Source of the DNA: Spirochaeta isovalerica
GTDB taxonomy: Bacteria > Spirochaetota > Spirochaetia > DSM-2461
DNA: 64,000 bases
Assembly: GCF_014207565.1 (NCBI RefSeq)
Contig: NZ_JACHGJ010000007.1
Coordinates: 62,001-126,000 of the forward strand
Reading direction: 5' to 3'
Shown here: one piece after another, positions 45,275 to 54,782 of the stretch
How positions within the stretch are numbered: position 1 is the first letter of the stretch
Layout of the letters: the number at the start of each line of letters is the position of its first letter
The notes under the pieces: generated by a model
What the model was told of the DNA's origin: nothing
The model's database searches: none
Seen by the model: the letters and a program-made list of their open reading frames with translations, nothing else
Position numbers and translations under genes: made by a program

Positions 45275-46309
45275 ATGAAAGTTGAGAATTTTGATTTTGG
45301 AACAACGAAGGAAGGAGAGAAGGTCAGCGGGATCCGGATAAATAATGAAAAAGGGCTGGAAATGGCGCTTATCAGTTACGGAGCGACACTTACCTCTCTG
45401 AAAATGACAGACAGGAAGGGTAAGCAGGAAGAATGCCTTCTGGGTTTCGGTTCGGTTTCGGATTATGAGAAGCAGGACGCCTTTATCGGCGCGACTATAG
45501 GCCGCGTTGGCAACAGAATCGGAAAGGCAGCCTATGTTCTCGATGGAAAGGAATATAAGCTGTCGGTCAACGATCAGGGATGCAATCATCTTCACGGCGG
45601 AGCGAAAGGCTATGACAAAGTCATCTGGAACATTGAAGCCCTTAAAGAGACAGACAGAACCGGCGTCCGCTGCACTTACTTGAGCCGTGACGGAGAAGAA
45701 AATTATCCCGGGAATCTGGAAGTGGAAGTGATTTACTGGCTTACGGCGGATAATGAACTGATTATGGATTATAAAGCGGTAACCGATAAGAGAACACCCG
45801 TAAATCTGACAAACCACGCCTACTGGAACCTGAGCGGCGAGCACAGGGAAACCATTCACGACCACTATCTTCAGATCGAAGCGGAAAGTTATCTTCCCGT
45901 CGACGAAGTCTCCATTCCCACAGGCGAGATACGGAAGGTTGAAGGCACTCCTTTTGATTTCCGGAAACTCAAACAGATCGGACCGGATCTGGAAAAATCA
46001 CAAGGCTTTGATCATAACTTCAATCTCTCAGCAGAAAAAAAAGAGACTCCCTCCAACCGCATTTATCTGGAACACAGGGGAAGCGGCCGGGCTATGGAGA
46101 TTCTGACGACTGAACCGGGAGTCCAGTTTTACAGCGGCAATTTCCTCGGAGGACTGAAACAGATGGGACTGGATACGCACTATGCCCTCTGTCTGGAAAC
46201 TCAGATGTATCCCGACTCAGTCAACAGGAAGGACTTTCCTTCCATCATTCTGAATCCCGGCGAGGTTTACAGACATACGACAATCCATAAATTCTCTCAT
46301 ATTAAGTAG
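45275..46309 (+). CDS. galM: Aldose 1-epimerase (galactose mutarotase)
   Basis: 344 residues. GATIGRVGNRIGKAAYVLDG, LHGGAKGYDKVIW, NLTNHAYWNL (catalytic His) and the late GVQFYSGNF match the family. Interconverts alpha and beta sugar anomers, useful for glucose freed by the glycosidases in the window. Lies four bases after the helicase stop. Confidence 0.95.
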   Translation: MKVENFDFGTTKEGEKVSGIRINNEKGLEMALISYGATLTSLKMTDRKGKQEECLLGFGSVSDYEKQDAFIGATIGRVGNRIGKAAYVLDGKEYKLSVNDQGCNHLHGGAKGYDKVIWNIEALKETDRTGVRCTYLSRDGEENYPGNLEVEVIYWLTADNELIMDYKAVTDKRTPVNLTNHAYWNLSGEHRETIHDHYLQIEAESYLPVDEVSIPTGEIRKVEGTPFDFRKLKQIGPDLEKSQGFDHNFNLSAEKKETPSNRIYLEHRGSGRAMEILTTEPGVQFYSGNFLGGLKQMGLDTHYALCLETQMYPDSVNRKDFPSIILNPGEVYRHTTIHKFSHIK

Positions 46310-46318
46310 CGAAGAGCG

Positions 46319-46354
46319 GGGACCTGTTTCATACTGTAAGAAAAGGCAGGTCCC
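46319..46354 (+). promoter_or_regulatory. Inverted repeat covering the ribosome site of the CMD gene
   Basis: GGGACCTG (46319-46326) pairs with CAGGTCCC (46347-46354), which ends one base before the ATG at 46356. The presumed ribosome site (AAGG, then CAGG) lies in or against the right arm. It could reduce translation when folded. No T-tract follows, so it is not a terminator. Confidence 0.4.
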
Positions 46355-46355
46355 T

Positions 46356-46676
46356 ATGAAAAAGAAAGAAAAGATCAAAGTAGAGAATTTCCGCTATTTC
46401 AGAGAAAAGCACAAAGAGATAGCCGAGGCATATGACCATTTCGGCCAGCTGCTTCATGAAAAAGGCGGTCCCCTCGATGAAAAAACGCGCTGGCTCATCA
46501 AAATAGCCGTTTCCGCCGCCTCGCAGTATGATTTTGCCCTTCACACTCATATTGAAAAGGCTCTGGCCGCTGGTTGCACTCCCGAGGAGATCGAGCACGC
46601 CATACTTCTCGTTGCTCCCACAGTGGGATTCCCCAAAGCTATGGGAGCCCTGATGGTTTTCCGGGAAAAGGACTGA
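46356..46676 (+). CDS. Carboxymuconolactone decarboxylase family protein
   Basis: 106 residues, all helical. WLIKIAVSAASQYDFALHTHIEKALAAGCTPEEIEHAILL is the CMD/AhpD core. The AhpD CxxC redox pair is absent; the only Cys is in AAGCTPEE, and His is present in LHTHIEKA. So peroxidase-partner activity of the AhpD type is not supported. Between galM and an oxidoreductase; function unknown. Confidence 0.85.
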   Translation: MKKKEKIKVENFRYFREKHKEIAEAYDHFGQLLHEKGGPLDEKTRWLIKIAVSAASQYDFALHTHIEKALAAGCTPEEIEHAILLVAPTVGFPKAMGALMVFREKD

Positions 46677-46717
46677 TTCTTCTGGACGGTTAAAGGCAAA
46701 ACTTTTATTCTGTTCCT

Positions 46718-47797
46718 ATGAAAAGCTTACACACACCACTTGATATTCACGGGCTGAAAATACCCAATCGAATTGTTATGGCTCCGCTTGCCACATGGTT
46801 TTCCGATGAAAGCGGAAAAGTGAATGAAAAACATCTGAAGCACTATGGAGACAGGAAAGGCCCCGGCCTGATGATAGTTGAGGCGACCACCGTATCACCT
46901 GAAGGAAGATTATCGGAAACCCAGTTGGGCCTTTTTGATGACAATCAGATCGAAGGACATAAAAAACTGGCAGCTTTGATAGAAAGCAACGGATCGGTCC
47001 CGGGAATTCAGATACACCACGCAGGCGGTAAAGCCACGGTGAAAACAAATTACGGCCTGCTCCCGCTCGTTCCCTCCCGAAAGGGTGTGAAGGAAGGAAA
47101 GGAATGCCGCGAACTGACTGTGGAGGATATTCACAGAATCCAGAGGGATTTTGCCAGAGCGGCGGAAAGAGCTGTTGAATCAGGGTATAAATACATAGAA
47201 TTACACGGCGCGCACGGATATCTGGGCACCCAGTTTCTCTCTCCCCTAACCAATAAACGAACGGACGGATACGGCGGCTCCCTTTCGGGACGGCAGCGAT
47301 TTATATTGGAACTGTTTTCATTGGTTGAAAAAGCGGTGAACGGACGGGCTCTTGTTTCCATCCGGCTCGGAGCTGCTGAAAAGGAAGGGCTGACTCTGGA
47401 AGAAGGAATCGATACAGCGGAAAAACTCAAAGCCATGGGTATAAAGATAGTAAACATTTCCAGCGCCCATAGCATTCCGAAACTTGATGAGCTGGATGAT
47501 GACAGGTTCTCTCCCCTGTTAAATATGGGCGCCAATGTGAAAAGAGCCACAGGCCTCACCGTTATCGGAGTCGGGGGCATAAAGAAAGCCGAAGAAGCGG
47601 TATCGGCTGTAGAGACCGGATTGATTGATATGGTTGCCGTGGGCAAAGCGATTCTCTGTGATCCCCGATGGGCGGAAAGAACACTTGCCGGAAAGGGAGA
47701 AGAGATTGAGCTGTGCATCGGGTGCCGTCCCTGTAAGTGGTTTACCGAGCCGGAGAAGTGCCCCGTGAGGGTGAAGAGGGAGAAAGCTGTTCAGTGA
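46718..47797 (+). CDS. NADH:flavin oxidoreductase, Old Yellow Enzyme family
   Basis: 359 residues. FMN barrel with NRIVMAPLAT, QIHHAGGKA, YIELHGAHGYLGTQFLSPLTNKRTDGYGGSLSGR and the C-terminal phosphate-binding MVAVGKAILCDP. The C-terminus has CIGCRPCKW and KCP, four cysteines like the 4Fe-4S ligands of the larger 2,4-dienoyl-CoA reductase branch, but the second NAD domain is missing. Reduces activated C=C bonds; substrate unknown. Confidence 0.9.
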   Translation: MKSLHTPLDIHGLKIPNRIVMAPLATWFSDESGKVNEKHLKHYGDRKGPGLMIVEATTVSPEGRLSETQLGLFDDNQIEGHKKLAALIESNGSVPGIQIHHAGGKATVKTNYGLLPLVPSRKGVKEGKECRELTVEDIHRIQRDFARAAERAVESGYKYIELHGAHGYLGTQFLSPLTNKRTDGYGGSLSGRQRFILELFSLVEKAVNGRALVSIRLGAAEKEGLTLEEGIDTAEKLKAMGIKIVNISSAHSIPKLDELDDDRFSPLLNMGANVKRATGLTVIGVGGIKKAEEAVSAVETGLIDMVAVGKAILCDPRWAERTLAGKGEEIELCIGCRPCKWFTEPEKCPVRVKREKAVQ

Positions 47798-47802
47798 ATA
47801 GT

Positions 47803-48732
47803 TTAATCACTACCATAATACACTTTTAATTCCGGATAATTGACAAAATCCTGCAAGCTGTTAAGCACAGCTCTGTACTCTCCTTCGTTATCAAAGAGCC
47901 TCAGCCCATAGCAGGAATTGTTTTTCCAATATTCAACTGTCGTTGTTATATCCATAAAGATAGGGGAAGTATCCGAATTCCAGGACCCGATATCGACATA
48001 TGAACCATAAAACAAATCATCAAAAGTTGAAGATGTATTCCAATTCTGGCTAATTCTTCCGATATCTACTGCTATTACGTTTCCGGGACTTTGTATCCCA
48101 ATTGAAAAAAAAGCTTGAAGCACGTTTTCGACATCAACTGAAGGGAAATTAATATAAGAGTGCAGATTTACACCATCGGAACCGGCATATAATTCAGCTG
48201 GAGAAAAAATAGGTCCGCTGGCACTTTGGTAAGGATCGGTATAAGCGTCAAGAGATGCTTTATAGTATGCGATCTGAATAGAGGCTGAGTCAAATTGTCC
48301 CTCTGAAATATACGCTGAGGCATCCTTTGTCCATATACCGAAGTGATAGAGAGCCCCTATCATAAAGTCGGAAAAGATGTATTCCGATAAAAGAGCGGAA
48401 CCGATGTATACTTCTTCTCCATCAGCAGGTCCAGTTGGATTCGTATCTTGCTTAACTCTTATGATTATTTCAACTGCTTCTGTCTGATTATCTGTCGCCA
48501 CCGCATCATCCCAGGTTAATTGTATTGAACTAGATACTCCTAAATCGAGGGCAGTTGCAACAGCAGAAAAATTTCCTACTTTTGCAACTTCTGGATCAGC
48601 ATCCCCTCCTCCCCCCTCACTATCCTCATCTATCTTGACCAGAATCGCATCGATATAAGGTGAGGCAATATCACAGGAGACGATTAATGACATAAAAACC
48701 AGAGGAAAAAGTAAAATCAGCCGCTTTTTCAT
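47803..48732 (-). CDS. Lipoprotein of unknown function
   Basis: 309 residues with signal peptide and lipobox IVSC at about residue 20. An acidic/glycine linker (DSEGGGGDAD) precedes a fibronectin-III-like stretch (about 55-150) and a beta-rich C-terminal domain with a TTTVEYWKNNS segment seen in DNRLRE-like carbohydrate modules. Its ATG overlaps the stop of the beta-barrel fusion gene by four bases and has GGAGG upstream, so the two are co-translated. Codon use is more AT-rich than neighbours. Confidence 0.75.
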   Translation of the reverse strand: MKKRLILLFPLVFMSLIVSCDIASPYIDAILVKIDEDSEGGGGDADPEVAKVGNFSAVATALDLGVSSSIQLTWDDAVATDNQTEAVEIIIRVKQDTNPTGPADGEEVYIGSALLSEYIFSDFMIGALYHFGIWTKDASAYISEGQFDSASIQIAYYKASLDAYTDPYQSASGPIFSPAELYAGSDGVNLHSYINFPSVDVENVLQAFFSIGIQSPGNVIAVDIGRISQNWNTSSTFDDLFYGSYVDIGSWNSDTSPIFMDITTTVEYWKNNSCYGLRLFDNEGEYRAVLNSLQDFVNYPELKVYYGSD

Positions 48733-50858
48733 TCTTCTTCCTCCCAGAGAATCATATTTCCCGCCCCGCTGATCTCCGCGGCGCGAGCCGCTTCATCTCC
48801 TCTCAAATCGAGATAGGCATATTCCAGAGCCAATGAAGGTGCGATTTTTTCCAGCTGAGCGAATTTCTGCCGGACCATTCCGTAATTCTCAAGTTCATGA
48901 TGGACCCTGGCCATGCTCAAAACCACGGCTTTATTGTCCGAATCGACTGCTTCCGCCCGTTCAAAGAATGCCAGGGCTCTGAGATAGTCCTCTTTTAAAT
49001 AGTAGATATTTCCCATATTAACCAGTGCCGGCAGATACTCCCGTGTTCCCAGAATATTTTTAAATTCCCTTTCAGCCATATCGAGCAAACCGTATTTCGC
49101 ATAGAGAACGGCAAGCTGGTTTCTGAATTTGACCTGATCCCCCTGCTCCTGGATCCGAGCCTGAATTTTCGCCACCTGAGGATAGATTTCCCTGTTGATA
49201 AATTTCTTCAGCGAATCGGAAAATCCACTAAGAACAGTTGACTTCGGCGGCAGATCGACATTCGAGACATTCTCGCTGAATCCCACAGCCTGATATATCT
49301 GCCAGGCTTCCCGGGTGGGGTATAAAGAGGCCTGATCCCTGGAGTTATTCTCGCGCCATTCTTTCGCCCCGGTTTCCCAGGCATCGAGAAAGTCCCTCTG
49401 AACCATAGTAATCTCGAGCGGGAACCACACTTTATCCTCAGTGAGAATCAGGTTATCTGACTGAGCGAAGGACCGCCGGACGGCAACAGGACTCATTTTA
49501 AGGGCAAAGCCGATATAAATATGACCGGGAATAGTGATAAAAGCAGTTTCCACACCGGACGCTTCAAGAAGCGATGCGAAAAGGATGGATAAATCATCGC
49601 AATCTCCGCTTGTGTATGTCAGGGTCTGTAGGGGAAATTGAAGAAAATCCACAGCCCGGCTTTCTCCCGACATCTCGGAGAAGGGGGTGGCCGGATCGAT
49701 TTCGTAACGGATGTTCTTGTTCTTCACCGCTTCAAAAATCACCATGGCTTTCTGGAGATTCTCATCGACGAAGCTGTTCTTCTCCTCCTGCATCCAGTTG
49801 GTAATGTTCCTGGAGAAAGTGAGAATGGCCGGGTCTTTCGCATTGACGAAGGCGGCGATTTTCTTATCATCATCCCAGGTCAGGGCATTTCTGTTGTATA
49901 TCTCTATGACTGGATTATATTCCTGGCTGTAGGTTTTATTTTTCAGCGTATATTCAAGTATGATCTGAGCCGAAGCTTTATTCCCTTCCGTAATCGTCAT
50001 GACATCTTCTGTAAACAATCCGTATAGGTCTATATCAATTTTTTCCTTGCTTCCCAACTGGGGAGGAGCCCCGACATCCATGGGATTGTCCATGTACCTC
50101 TCAACAAAAAAGGTGATTTTTATATCGCTGATATCCGACTTTTCATAATTGAGCAGAGAGACCGTACCGATGGGATTATTGTCATAGTATTTATAGAGAA
50201 TGGGATATACCGGGTCGAGAGCAAATTCGGAAAGCTCGACTCCGTCATTTTTTTCATCCAGAAGTTGCGGCTTGGGTTTTTCCACCCGGGGAGCTCTTTC
50301 CGGATAGGTAATGTCGATAAGATTGATTTTAGTTCCGATCGAGAAGCTCAGACCGTTATAGAGGTTATTGTAGAAACCGTAACCGATTCCCGCGTGAATC
50401 GAGAGAGTATCATTAATGGAAAAACTTCCTGAAAACTCGGCGTCATAGGTAAATCCCCCGCCGTTATCAGTTGAAGTTCCCCATCCGGTTGGAAACCAGT
50501 AGTAATAACCGGCCGATGCTTCCAGAGATAGGGAAATCCTTTGAGAAACGGGAAGCCTTACTAAAGGGCCCGCTCCTATGAAAATAAGAGAAACGCCGTC
50601 AGCGACAGCCAGGGGAAGGTATAGATAACCGGTTTTCAATCCGGCATTGAAGATCTTCTTCTCCCCGAATGAATACTTCAGATCGACCTGACCGCCGAAG
50701 CCGAATTTGAACGAATCAGAGCTGGAACCCAGGGGCAGAGATCCGATGGGATTGGCGCCTAAGATCAGATGATCTTCCGCCGATAAGGACAAGGGAAAAA
50801 GAATCCCGATGAGAAACACAAGAAGCAGCCTGCCCCACTTATTTTTCGTGTGTTTCAT
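48729..50858 (-). CDS. Outer-membrane barrel / transglutaminase-like / TPR fusion protein
   Basis: 709 residues. Signal peptide (1-27), then about 160 residues of alternating beta strands (GGQVDLKYSFGEKKIFNAG...GYLYLPL) typical of a small outer-membrane barrel. A middle beta domain follows, then a transglutaminase-like module with Cys420 in SGDCDD and His446 in PGHIY, and C-terminal TPRs (VNMGNIYYLKEDYLRALAFFERAEA). ATG 50858 begins the signal peptide. The transglutaminase fold may be a peptidase or inactive scaffold. Downstream lipoprotein overlaps by four bases. Confidence 0.75.
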   Translation of the reverse strand: MKHTKNKWGRLLLVFLIGILFPLSLSAEDHLILGANPIGSLPLGSSSDSFKFGFGGQVDLKYSFGEKKIFNAGLKTGYLYLPLAVADGVSLIFIGAGPLVRLPVSQRISLSLEASAGYYYWFPTGWGTSTDNGGGFTYDAEFSGSFSINDTLSIHAGIGYGFYNNLYNGLSFSIGTKINLIDITYPERAPRVEKPKPQLLDEKNDGVELSEFALDPVYPILYKYYDNNPIGTVSLLNYEKSDISDIKITFFVERYMDNPMDVGAPPQLGSKEKIDIDLYGLFTEDVMTITEGNKASAQIILEYTLKNKTYSQEYNPVIEIYNRNALTWDDDKKIAAFVNAKDPAILTFSRNITNWMQEEKNSFVDENLQKAMVIFEAVKNKNIRYEIDPATPFSEMSGESRAVDFLQFPLQTLTYTSGDCDDLSILFASLLEASGVETAFITIPGHIYIGFALKMSPVAVRRSFAQSDNLILTEDKVWFPLEITMVQRDFLDAWETGAKEWRENNSRDQASLYPTREAWQIYQAVGFSENVSNVDLPPKSTVLSGFSDSLKKFINREIYPQVAKIQARIQEQGDQVKFRNQLAVLYAKYGLLDMAEREFKNILGTREYLPALVNMGNIYYLKEDYLRALAFFERAEAVDSDNKAVVLSMARVHHELENYGMVRQKFAQLEKIAPSLALEYAYLDLRGDEAARAAEISGAGNMILWEEEE

Positions 50859-50964
50859 ACTGATAATTATTCCACAGTTAACAGAAAAGAACAAATTTAT
50901 TGATCAAAGTAATTTAGCAAAAGTCACATTAGACGCCGCTCCCGGTTCAGTGTATAGTATGCCT

Positions 50965-51885
50965 ATGAAACGATTGCTTATGATGGCAATGATGCTTCTT
51001 CAAATTTTCTCGTTTTATGTCCATGCCCAGTCGGACCGATGGCCCTACAATCAGGACTTCTGGAAAAATGTGACGATTGAACAATTGGAAAGGGAGCTGA
51101 AGTCCGGTGCCGATATCAACAAAGTCGATTCTCTTGGCTACACGGCTCTTTCCTACGCCGCCGGCCTGACAGAAGATATTGAAGTTATCTCCCTGCTCCT
51201 CGATAAGGAACCGGAGATTAATTTCAGAGCCGGGAACGGCTGGACCCCCCTGATGTTTGCCGTTTCCATGAACCGGAATACCGATATTGCGAGAATGCTT
51301 CTTCAAAAGGGTGCTGATGTCAACGCGGTCGATTCCAGGGGCTACTCCGTGCTTATGACGGCTGCCAGCTGGAGCATTCAGGGCGAAATCATTGATATGC
51401 TCATAGAATACGGGGCCGATGTATCACTGAGGAACAGCGATAGCGGTTTTACAGCGCTTATGTATGCTGCCGCCAGGAACAGCTACACCGGTATTACGGA
51501 AGCGCTGATAAGGGGCGGTTCCGATCCCGAGAAAAGAGACAGTACGGGACGGACAGCCATCATGCTCGCGGCGGAGCTCAATGAAAATCCGGGAGTTTTT
51601 GCCTACCTGTTCGACAGAGGCGTAAGCCGCATCAAACGGGACGGAGACGGGCGTACTCTGATTATGCTCGCCGCAGCCGGCTATAATCCGGAAAACGTGG
51701 AACTTCTGTACGAGAGCGGCGCCGATCTGAAGGCTTACGACAGTGCGAACAAGAATGTCTGGGACTATATCTCCGCCAATGAAAATATGAAGGATGCAGA
51801 CATCTACTGGAAGTTCAACGATATGTATTATGAAGGTTTCTGGGAAGTCGTTCCCGAGGAAAATGATGAGGTTACAGGAGATTAA
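50965..51885 (+). CDS. Exported ankyrin-repeat protein
   Basis: 306 residues. Signal peptide ends SFYVHAQ. Six ankyrin repeats follow (GADINKVDSLGYTALSYAA, GADVNAVDSRGYSVLMTAA and similar), with C-terminal WDYISANENMKDADIYWK. Likely a periplasmic protein-protein adaptor. The ATG at 50965 is chosen from signal-peptide shape; another ATG is at 50959. A TATAGT at 50953-50958 places the predicted transcript start at or next to the ATG. Divergent from the barrel fusion. Confidence 0.88.
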   Translation: MKRLLMMAMMLLQIFSFYVHAQSDRWPYNQDFWKNVTIEQLERELKSGADINKVDSLGYTALSYAAGLTEDIEVISLLLDKEPEINFRAGNGWTPLMFAVSMNRNTDIARMLLQKGADVNAVDSRGYSVLMTAASWSIQGEIIDMLIEYGADVSLRNSDSGFTALMYAAARNSYTGITEALIRGGSDPEKRDSTGRTAIMLAAELNENPGVFAYLFDRGVSRIKRDGDGRTLIMLAAAGYNPENVELLYESGADLKAYDSANKNVWDYISANENMKDADIYWKFNDMYYEGFWEVVPEENDEVTGD

Positions 51886-51953
51886 AATAAGCTGAAGCCC
51901 GGCCCTTTTCTGCTCTGAGAAGTTTTTCGCCATTAGCGATATCACCAACTGAT

Positions 51954-51986
51954 ATAAAAAAAGGGATCCCCCGAGAGGAATCCCTG
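51954..51986 (-). terminator. Intrinsic terminator of fhs
   Basis: On the minus strand AGGGATTCC and GGATCCCT form an imperfect stem (about 51963-51985) followed by a run of seven T. It lies 24 bp after the fhs stop. Confidence 0.75.
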
Positions 51987-52009
51987 AACAAGTCTTGTAT
52001 TTCAGAAAC

Positions 52010-53770
52010 TTAGAACAATCCCGTAACCTTTCCTGTATCAGGATCTATATCTATACTCATATAAGCCGGTTTGGTTCCCAGACCGGGCATGGTTCTGACA
52101 TCGCCGGCCAGAGGATAGAGGAATCCCGCTCCGGCACTGAGGCGGATATCCGTGATGGGGAACGTGAATCCCTTCGGAGCGCCTTTAAGTACGGGATCGT
52201 GGGAGAGCGAGAGATGGGTTTTCGCCATACAAATAGGAAGATCTCCATAACCGAGGTCAGTGAACTGTTTGATTTTCCTGTTGGCTTCGGCGGAATATTC
52301 CACTCCGTCTGCCCCGTACATTTCTTTTGCCAGAACTTCAATTTTATCTTTGATAGATTTTTCCAGATCGTAGAGATATTTGAAATTCGAGGGCTCCTCA
52401 CAGGCTTTGATGACAGCTTCGGCCAGGTCGGCCGCCCCTTCTCCCCCGTCGGCCCAGTGGTTGGCAATGACGGCATCAAAGGCTCCTGCTTCAACAGCTT
52501 TTTTCCTGACAATTTCCTGTTCGGCCGGTGTGTCTGTCGGGAATGTATTGATAGCCACGACAACAGGAATGCCGAAACGCCTGGCGTTTTTGATATGAGC
52601 CATCAGGTTGTCACAGCCTTTTTCCACCAGTTCGAGGTTTTCCTCTTTGTAAACCGGGTCAAGATCCCTGCCGGGAGTCACCTTGGGTCCGCCTCCGTGC
52701 ATTTTCAGAGCGCGAACAGTTGCCACGAGAACTACCGCATCGGGTATCATACCGGAGTTGCGGCATTTAATATTGAAAAACTTCTCCATACCGATATCGG
52801 CACCGAAGCCCGATTCGGTAACAAGATAATCAACGTAGCCCGAAGCCACTTTATCGGCGATAATGGAACTGTTTCCGTGGGCGATATTGGCAAAGGGACC
52901 GGCATGTACAAAGGCGGGCTGTCCCTCGAGAGTCTGCATCAGGTTGGGCATAATGGCGTCTTTCATCAGAACGGTCATTGCGCCGGCTGTTCCGATATCT
53001 TCCGCTGTTATAGGCTCGCCTTTTTTATTGTAGGCGACGATCATCCGTCCGATTCTTTCGCGCATATCTTTCAGGTCGGAAGCGAGAGCCAGAATGGCCA
53101 TGATTTCACTGGCAACGGTTATGTCGAATCCCGTTTCCCGTAGAACGCCGTCGGCTTTTTCTCCCATACCGATGATAATATTCCTGAGGGATCTGTCATT
53201 GATATCGACGACCCGTCTCCACGAAACATTATCAGGATCGATATTGAGTCTGGTCAGCCCCTGCTTCTCCAGAAAAGAATCGCTCCAGCGGCTTTCGTGA
53301 TAGATGCGTGCATCTATAGCCGCAGCTGTGAGGTTGTGGGCTGCCGTTATGGCATGAAGGTCGCCGGTCAGGTGGAGGTTGAAGTCTTCCATAGGAACAA
53401 CCTGACTGTATCCGCCTCCGGCCGCTCCGCCTTTGATTCCGAATGTCGGACCCATGGAAGGCTGTCTGATGGCACATGCCGCTTTTTTACCGAGATATCC
53501 CAATCCTTCAGTCAGACCGACGGTGGTTGTGGATTTTCCTTCTCCGAGCGGAGTGGGAGTGATGGCAGTAACATCGATGTACTTGGCTTTCTTTCCCGCC
53601 GGAGCGTGTTTTATCGCATCAAGCTTGACTTTTCCCTTATAGGGGCCATAGAGTATAATATCATCCTTGGCGATGCCGATCGATTCGGCAATTTCGAGAA
53701 TAGGCTGAACTTCCGCTGCCTGAGCGATTTCCAGATCCGAGGGTACCGGTTTTATTTTCTTTACTGACAT
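52010..53770 (-). CDS. fhs: Formate-tetrahydrofolate ligase
   Basis: 586 residues, slightly over the usual 555-560. P-loop TPLGEGKST (73-81), [35 protein letters not shown] and [11 protein letters not shown] are diagnostic. Makes 10-formyl-THF from formate and ATP, joining the one-carbon pool also fed by glycine cleavage. Start ATG has AGGAGG four bases upstream. Confidence 0.96.
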   Translation of the reverse strand: MSVKKIKPVPSDLEIAQAAEVQPILEIAESIGIAKDDIILYGPYKGKVKLDAIKHAPAGKKAKYIDVTAITPTPLGEGKSTTTVGLTEGLGYLGKKAACAIRQPSMGPTFGIKGGAAGGGYSQVVPMEDFNLHLTGDLHAITAAHNLTAAAIDARIYHESRWSDSFLEKQGLTRLNIDPDNVSWRRVVDINDRSLRNIIIGMGEKADGVLRETGFDITVASEIMAILALASDLKDMRERIGRMIVAYNKKGEPITAEDIGTAGAMTVLMKDAIMPNLMQTLEGQPAFVHAGPFANIAHGNSSIIADKVASGYVDYLVTESGFGADIGMEKFFNIKCRNSGMIPDAVVLVATVRALKMHGGGPKVTPGRDLDPVYKEENLELVEKGCDNLMAHIKNARRFGIPVVVAINTFPTDTPAEQEIVRKKAVEAGAFDAVIANHWADGGEGAADLAEAVIKACEEPSNFKYLYDLEKSIKDKIEVLAKEMYGADGVEYSAEANRKIKQFTDLGYGDLPICMAKTHLSLSHDPVLKGAPKGFTFPITDIRLSAGAGFLYPLAGDVRTMPGLGTKPAYMSIDIDPDTGKVTGLF

Positions 53771-53806
53771 AGTGCCTCCTGGGTGTTTTTTCTTTTATTA
53801 TGTATG

Positions 53807-53835
53807 ATTGTATGACAAAGCTTCCAGCTTGTGAA
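53807..53835 (-). promoter_or_regulatory. Likely promoter of fhs
   Basis: On the minus strand TTCACA (53830-53835) and TACAAT (53807-53812) are separated by 17 bp, placing a start about 30 nt before the ATG. A perfect palindrome ATAAAATcATTTTAT lies just upstream (53837-53851). Confidence 0.5.
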
Positions 53836-53855
53836 ATAAAATCATTTTATATCCA

Positions 53856-54680
53856 TTATTCTGCTTCAGACATAATTAAGTAACGGGTCAAAATTTTATC
53901 CAGTTCGCCTGAATTATCCAATTTCTCCACTGTTTCGTTAATTATACGTCTCAATTCATCTCCATATGGATAGTTTTTTGTTATTAAAAAATGAAAATCT
54001 TCTTTTTCAACTCCGGGCATAGTTTTATAGCCTATATCAGAATCGAGAAGCTTTTCTCCTATAAGTGACATGCCCGCAGTTGTTTCGTAGCGGGCCAATA
54101 CGACAGCACATCGTTTCTGCCTGAGCTGATCAAAGAGATTTCTCCCCGATTTAGCGATCCTGTTGACATCTTCATTATTCAATCCGAAATTAATATAATT
54201 ATAACCGACCCTACCGTTTACGATTCCTATTTCTAAAATGTCTTCTGGTTTTTCTATATGAATTCCCATGGGAAATTGTTCTTTCAAATAAAAATAACTC
54301 GGTGTTATCTGATAAACGGCACGAGTCGAATAGAATTTTTCAAGCCTTTCAGAATTAAGAGATACGGGGAGAACCATCTGAATACTCTCGCCTTTCTCCA
54401 ATTCATAGAATACTCTGGTCCAGGGGTAGTTAATGTAATCAAAATTAATATTGTATTCTTTCGCTACAATTTCCAAAATATCAATATTATATCCGGAAGG
54501 TTCGATTTTCTGATCCGGAGCGACAGGAATAAAATACTCAAAGGGCGGCCAGTTCCCATCAACTTCGTCGTCTCCAATATAGATGACTGTACCCGGAGGA
54601 ATAGATGTTTCATTCTGACTAAAAAGACTTATTTTTAAGAAAAAAACCATGAAAAGAAAGAGAATGATTTCTTTTTTCAT
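53856..54680 (-). CDS. Orphan family 3 solute-binding protein
   Basis: 274 residues. Signal peptide ends SLFSQ, then the SBP_bac_3 fold: PSGYNIDILEIVAKEYNINFDY, MVLPVSLNSERLEKFYST and a late ELRRIINETVEKLDNSGELDKIL. These proteins bind amino acids or similar small ligands. There are no permease or ATPase genes nearby, so it may serve a distant transporter or a sensor. Base composition is visibly more AT-rich than flanking genes, a hint of transfer. Confidence 0.82.
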   Translation of the reverse strand: MKKEIILFLFMVFFLKISLFSQNETSIPPGTVIYIGDDEVDGNWPPFEYFIPVAPDQKIEPSGYNIDILEIVAKEYNINFDYINYPWTRVFYELEKGESIQMVLPVSLNSERLEKFYSTRAVYQITPSYFYLKEQFPMGIHIEKPEDILEIGIVNGRVGYNYINFGLNNEDVNRIAKSGRNLFDQLRQKRCAVVLARYETTAGMSLIGEKLLDSDIGYKTMPGVEKEDFHFLITKNYPYGDELRRIINETVEKLDNSGELDKILTRYLIMSEAE

Positions 54681-54782
54681 ACTTTTAAGTTTAGTAAATA
54701 TATAATTTTTTTCAATCTTTTATTCCGGAGTCAGCCACCAGAGAACAACTTTAGAATAGCCGATGGAAAGGCATTCAAGACA

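Noticed and set aside
51995-53143. 382-codon frame antisense to fhs
   Set aside because: Shadow of a highly conserved enzyme gene.
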